Source of the DNA: an uncultured Paraprevotella sp.
GTDB lineage: Bacteria; Bacteroidota; Bacteroidia; Bacteroidales; Bacteroidaceae
Assembly (NCBI GenBank): GCA_944321975.1
Contig: CALUNJ010000007.1
Coordinates: forward strand, 1-47,126
DNA length: 47,126 bases
Direction of reading: 5' to 3'
This document shows, in pieces, positions 43,599 to 47,126 of this stretch (positions are counted from its first letter, which is position 1; every line of letters begins with the position of its first letter). The position numbers were made by a program, and so were the translations under genes. The notes beneath the pieces are model-generated. The model was not told where the DNA came from. It ran no database searches and saw only the letters and a program-made list of their open reading frames with translations.

Positions 43599-45803
43599 TT
43601 AGAACAAGCTCCACGACACCGTGAGCCCGGCCATGACAATGGCCACCATCGACATCAGCTTGACGAGGATGTTCAGGCTTGGCCCGGAAGTGTCTTTAAA
43701 CGGGTCGCCCACGGTGTCGCCCACGACGGCGGCCTTGTGCACTTCGCCGCCTTTTCCGCCGAAATGGCCTTCCTCCACATATTTTTTGGCATTGTCCCAT
43801 GCGCCTCCCGAATTAGCCATGAAGATGGCCAACACGAAACCGGCCGACAAGCCGCCCACCAGCAGCCCGATGACTCCCGGCACGCCGAATATCAGTCCGG
43901 TCAGGACGGGAGCCACAATGGCCAGTAGCGAGGGGAACACCATTTCGCGTTGTGCGCCTTTCGTGGAGATCTGCACGCAGCGGGCGTAATCCGGTTCGGC
44001 CTCGCCGCTCAGGATGCCTTTGATTTCGCGGAACTGCCGCCGCACTTCTTCCACCATGTGGCTCGCCGCCCGCCCCACGGCATTCATGGTCAGGCCGCAG
44101 AAAAGGAACGCCATCATGCTGCCGATGAACATGCCTGAGAGCACTTTGGGGTTCATCAGGGTCACGTCGTAATAAGTCATGAAGTCGGTGAAGGATGCAT
44201 CGTGGATGGGCAGTGTGGACCCGTCGGGCATGGTGAGCATGGTGTTGCCCAGGCGGGTCAGGCCGATGCGGATTTCCTCGATATAGGATGCCAGGAGCGA
44301 AAGTCCCGTGAGCGCGGCCGAGCCGATGGCAAAGCCTTTTCCTGTGGCGGCAGTGGTGTTGCCCAGCGAATCCAGGGCATCCGTTCGTTTGCGCACCGTT
44401 TCGCCCAGTCCGCTCATTTCAGCGTTTCCGCCCGCATTGTCGGCAATGGGGCCGTAGGCGTCGGTGGCCAGCGTGATGCCCAGCGTGGAAAGCATGCCCA
44501 CGGCGGCGATGCCTATGCCGTAGAGTCCCATGCTTACGTTGGTGAGGTCGAATCCGGATGCCAGCCAATAGGAGAGGATGATGCCGGCCACCACGGCGAT
44601 GACCGGAATGGTGGTGGACACCATCCCGAGCCCGATGCCGGAGATGATGACCGTGGCCGGGCCCGTCTTGCCACTTTCTGCCAGTCGCTTGGTCGGACGG
44701 TAAGACTGCGAGGTGTAGTATTCAGTGGATTGTCCGATGATGATGCCTACCAGCAGTCCGATGACCACGGCGAAGGAGATGTTCAGCCAATTGTCCAGTT
44801 CCAAGGCCCAAAGCACAAGGAACGTGGCGCCCACAATGAGGGCGGAACTAAGGTTTGTGCCCAAAGAGAGCGAACGGAGCAGGTCTTTCATGCCGGCGTC
44901 TTCTTTGGTGCGGACTGCGAAAATGCCGATAATGGAGAGCAGGATGCCTACGGCTGCGATCAGCATGGGGGCGATGACGGCCTTGAACTGCATGTCCACG
45001 TCGCCACTGCCCATGAACGCGGCAGCCCCAAGCGCGGATGTGGCCAGGATGGAGCCGCAGTAGGACTCGTAGAGGTCGGCTCCCATGCCGGCCACGTCGC
45101 CCACGTTGTCGCCCACGTTGTCGGCGATGGTGGCCGGGTTGCGTGGGTCGTCTTCCGGAATGCCGGCTTCAACTTTGCCCACGAGGTCGGCCCCCACGTC
45201 GGCGGCTTTGGTGTAAATCCCGCCACCCACACGGGCGAACAATGCTTGCGTGCTGGCTCCCATGCCGAAAGTCAGCATGGTGGTGGTGATCATGCAGAGT
45301 TTGGCGGCCGGTGTGTTCACATCGGTCGGGATCACGCAGTCTAACAGGATATACCAAAACGAAATGTCGAAAAGCCCGAGGCCTACTACGACCAGCCCCA
45401 TCACCGCCCCGCTCCGGAAGGCGATGCGCAGCCCTTTGTTGAGGGAATTGCGGGCGGCGTTGGCCGTGCGTGCGGAGGCATAGGTGGCCGTCTTCATGCC
45501 CAGGAAACCGGACAGGCCGGAGAAGAAGCCCCCCGTGAGAAATGCCACCGGCACCCATGCGTTCTGCAGGTTGAAGCCATAGGCCATGACGGCGAACAAC
45601 GCGCACAGTACGATGAATACTATGCCCACCACTTTATATTGTTGTTTCAGGTAGGACATGGCACCTTGGCGCACATGCAAGGCGATTTTTTGCATGACGG
45701 GCGTGCCTTCGTCAGCTCCCATCATCTGACGGTAGAAGTACCATGCCAGCAGCAAGGCCAGCAACGAGGATGCAGGAATCATCCAAAAGAGAATTTGTTC
45801 CAT
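43599..45803 (-). CDS. hppA: Membrane-bound ion-translocating pyrophosphatase
   Basis: HppA couples pyrophosphate hydrolysis to H+ or Na+ pumping across the inner membrane. The 734-residue protein has about 16 hydrophobic segments and the substrate site motifs [53 protein letters not shown], and the C-terminal [28 protein letters not shown] carries alanine where K+-independent enzymes have lysine, so it should be K+-dependent, and such enzymes in Bacteroides usually pump Na+. It is monocistronic with its own promoter and terminator. Confidence 0.95.
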   Translation of the reverse strand: MEQILFWMIPASSLLALLLAWYFYRQMMGADEGTPVMQKIALHVRQGAMSYLKQQYKVVGIVFIVLCALFAVMAYGFNLQNAWVPVAFLTGGFFSGLSGFLGMKTATYASARTANAARNSLNKGLRIAFRSGAVMGLVVVGLGLFDISFWYILLDCVIPTDVNTPAAKLCMITTTMLTFGMGASTQALFARVGGGIYTKAADVGADLVGKVEAGIPEDDPRNPATIADNVGDNVGDVAGMGADLYESYCGSILATSALGAAAFMGSGDVDMQFKAVIAPMLIAAVGILLSIIGIFAVRTKEDAGMKDLLRSLSLGTNLSSALIVGATFLVLWALELDNWLNISFAVVIGLLVGIIIGQSTEYYTSQSYRPTKRLAESGKTGPATVIISGIGLGMVSTTIPVIAVVAGIILSYWLASGFDLTNVSMGLYGIGIAAVGMLSTLGITLATDAYGPIADNAGGNAEMSGLGETVRKRTDALDSLGNTTAATGKGFAIGSAALTGLSLLASYIEEIRIGLTRLGNTMLTMPDGSTLPIHDASFTDFMTYYDVTLMNPKVLSGMFIGSMMAFLFCGLTMNAVGRAASHMVEEVRRQFREIKGILSGEAEPDYARCVQISTKGAQREMVFPSLLAIVAPVLTGLIFGVPGVIGLLVGGLSAGFVLAIFMANSGGAWDNAKKYVEEGHFGGKGGEVHKAAVVGDTVGDPFKDTSGPSLNILVKLMSMVAIVMAGLTVSWSLF

Positions 45804-45862
45804 GGTTTTAAGTTTATGGTTTTTGAGTTTCCACGTTTAGAGTTTAAAATAAAATGCCGTTC

Positions 45863-45870
45863 CAAAGTTA
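45863..45870 (-). promoter_or_regulatory. -7 element of hppA promoter
   Basis: TAACTTTG on the minus strand, 59 bases before the hppA ATG. The -33 region has only a TTTT match. Confidence 0.5.
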
Positions 45871-46020
45871 AGGAAAAGATGTCGTACGGAAAAGTTTTCC
45901 AATCACCTTTTTTGTATTTTGCACACTTTTTATGGTTTCTCTTCCTGGAGTCTCCAAAAGGGTGCATGGAAAGGAACGTGAAGGATGGCATTGTCGGTGC
46001 GGCACAAATGCAGGGCTGGA

Positions 46021-46052
46021 TTTGCTTTTTTCCTTCCCTTTTCGTAGCTTTG
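46021..46052 (+). promoter_or_regulatory. Promoter of the Rpn-family gene
   Basis: TTTG (46021-46024) and TAGCTTTG (46045-46052) are exactly 20 bases apart. Confidence 0.7.
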
Positions 46053-46077
46053 CCTCCGTAACAGAAAAATCATCGCC

Positions 46078-46989
46078 ATGTGTTCGGAAGGTATTATAGA
46101 CCGGTATGTTAATTTCTACACAGACTTCGCATTCAAGAAACTCTTCGGGACGGAAATCAACAAGGAGCTACTTGTGAGTTTCCTCAATGCTTTGTTGCAG
46201 GGACGTGAGGAAATAAGGGAAATAACTTATTTGAATACGGAGCATTTGGGCACACAGGAATATGACCGGCGTGCAGTGTTCGACGTATATTGTACCAATG
46301 AAAAGGGTGAATATTTCTTGGTGGAAATGCAAAAGGGCGAGCAGCAGTTTTTCAAAGACCGCAGCCTTTATTATTCTGCTTTTGCCATCCGCGAGCAGGC
46401 TCCGCGTGGAGAATGGGACTATGGCCTGAAGGGAATTTACACGATTGGCATCTTGAATTTTAAGATTTTTGAACATGATGCGGACTATCGCCATGAAGTA
46501 AAGCTGATGGATGTGGCCACAAAGCAAGTTTTTTATGATAAGCTGACCTTTATTTATTTGGAAATGCCCAAGTTTACCAAGACGGAGAAAGATTTGGAGA
46601 CGCTTTCTGACAAATGGTTGTATGCCATCAAGAACCTGGCAGCCTTGATGGAACGCCCGGCGACCTTGCAGGAAAAAGTCTTTGCCCATTTGTTTGAGGC
46701 CGCAGAAATAGCCAAGTTCGACAAAATGGAACGTCTTGAATATGAAGAAAGCCTGAAAAACTACCGCGATTGGTATAGCGTCATGAAAACGGCTCAGGAG
46801 AAAGGACACCAAAAAGGATTAGAGGAAGGGCGTGAAGAAGGTCGGAAGGAAGGACGTGAAGAAGGCCGGAAGGAAGGCGCAAATGAAAAAGCGTTGTATA
46901 TAGCTCGGCAGATGAAACAGAGTGGAATCGCAACTGAAATGATTGTGCGGTACACTGGGATTTCTGAAGAGCAGGTTAATGGTTTATAA
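46078..46989 (+). CDS. Rpn/PD-(D/E)XK nuclease-family protein (putative transposase type)
   Basis: The 303-residue protein begins with the family hallmark YVNFYTDFAFKKLFGTEINKELLVSFLNALL. The nuclease core follows with a D-x(n)-E-x-Q pattern: AVFDVYCTNEKGEYFLVEMQKGEQQFFKDRSLYY. Rpn proteins are DNA endonucleases linked to recombination, and the PF12784 branch is often labelled transposase without evidence of mobility. The C terminus is a charged EGREEGRK tandem (about 250-268) and a short helical end. No terminal inverted repeats were found around it. It has a strong promoter and terminator. Confidence 0.88.
   Translation: MCSEGIIDRYVNFYTDFAFKKLFGTEINKELLVSFLNALLQGREEIREITYLNTEHLGTQEYDRRAVFDVYCTNEKGEYFLVEMQKGEQQFFKDRSLYYSAFAIREQAPRGEWDYGLKGIYTIGILNFKIFEHDADYRHEVKLMDVATKQVFYDKLTFIYLEMPKFTKTEKDLETLSDKWLYAIKNLAALMERPATLQEKVFAHLFEAAEIAKFDKMERLEYEESLKNYRDWYSVMKTAQEKGHQKGLEEGREEGRKEGREEGRKEGANEKALYIARQMKQSGIATEMIVRYTGISEEQVNGL
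46825..46878 (+). repeat. 24-base tandem repeat in the Rpn-family gene
   Basis: Two full units (46825-46848 and 46849-46872) and a partial third (46873-46878) encode EGREEGRK. The two copies differ at two third-codon positions, and length changes would stay in frame. Confidence 0.85.
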
Positions 46990-47029
46990 AAAAGCCTGCG
47001 TTCTGTTTGAAAATGGACGCAGGCTTTTT
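46989..47029 (+). terminator. Terminator of the Rpn-family gene
   Basis: AAAAAGCCTGCGT (46989-47001) pairs perfectly with ACGCAGGCTTTTT (47017-47029), ending in a T run. The first A of the stem is the last base of the stop codon. Confidence 0.9.
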
Positions 47030-47126
47030 AGTATTTGTGCGTTATTGGACTAATCTATTGTTCCTGTCTCTTTTGAAGAATTAGGCAAAGGGTGGTTGTT
47101 GCTCCTTAAATGCTTTTTTAGGAGAA

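Noticed and set aside
46078-46989. Complete insertion sequence around the Rpn-family gene
   Set aside because: The gene has a normal promoter and terminator, and no terminal inverted repeats or target duplication were seen.

Overview
The window is a stretch of a Bacteroidales chromosome, most likely a Bacteroidaceae-like gut organism. This rests on sequence I can read directly: at least a dozen upstream regions carry the Bacteroidetes sigma-ABfr promoter (TAnnTTTG at -7, often TTG/TTTG about 20 bases upstream). It also rests on gene content typical of the phylum: a PUR/DUF3276 protein, a DUF5606 protein, a long NusB, a DPP III with the HECLGH motif, and a DoxX-tpiA-SPOR-folE cluster. No rRNA, tRNA, CRISPR, prophage or complete insertion sequence was found. 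Species cannot be named from this sequence.

Layout. 1-560 has no convincing gene but holds repeat copy A. 568-3301: a possible 53-residue gene, the MlaE/MlaF lipid-transport pair on the minus strand, and divergent lptB. 3395-9123: the proteostasis block tig-clpP-clpX followed by recQ. 9261-16313: purA, repeat copy B, an AlkD-like/DPP III pair, a short AraC-type regulator and a second recQ. 16487-20416: a PUR protein divergent from the nusB-yajC-ybbR-coaE operon, then DUF5606. 20753-24449: an ECF sigma factor with an overlooked 43-residue ORF behind it, rpe and comEC. 24450-28404: repeat copy C and a large GC-rich leucine-rich-repeat surface protein, the best candidate here for acquired DNA. 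28517-36664: ferritin, folE, SPOR protein, tpiA, DoxX, DUF1599, M23/LysM peptidase, ndk and recG, all on the minus strand. 36661-39941: ispD, DJ-1, MscS-type channel and pdxJ, which with recG form one tightly packed minus-strand operon. 40049-42600: divergent nadK and an ABC exporter. 42601-43598: a promoter and complete cobalamin riboswitch with no recognisable target gene, then repeat copy D. 43599-47126: hppA pyrophosphatase and an Rpn/PD-(D/E)XK nuclease-family gene.

Most genes are housekeeping: envelope lipid and LPS transport, protein folding and proteolysis, purine, NAD, CoA, folate, PLP and isoprenoid synthesis, glycolysis and pentose phosphate steps, and DNA repair. The unusual material lies between the gene blocks. 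It consists of a four-copy dispersed palindromic repeat family (core CTCAAGCGATTCACATTTTT), an orphan B12 riboswitch, an inverted repeat that brackets the recQ promoter, and small ORFs that standard calling would miss.
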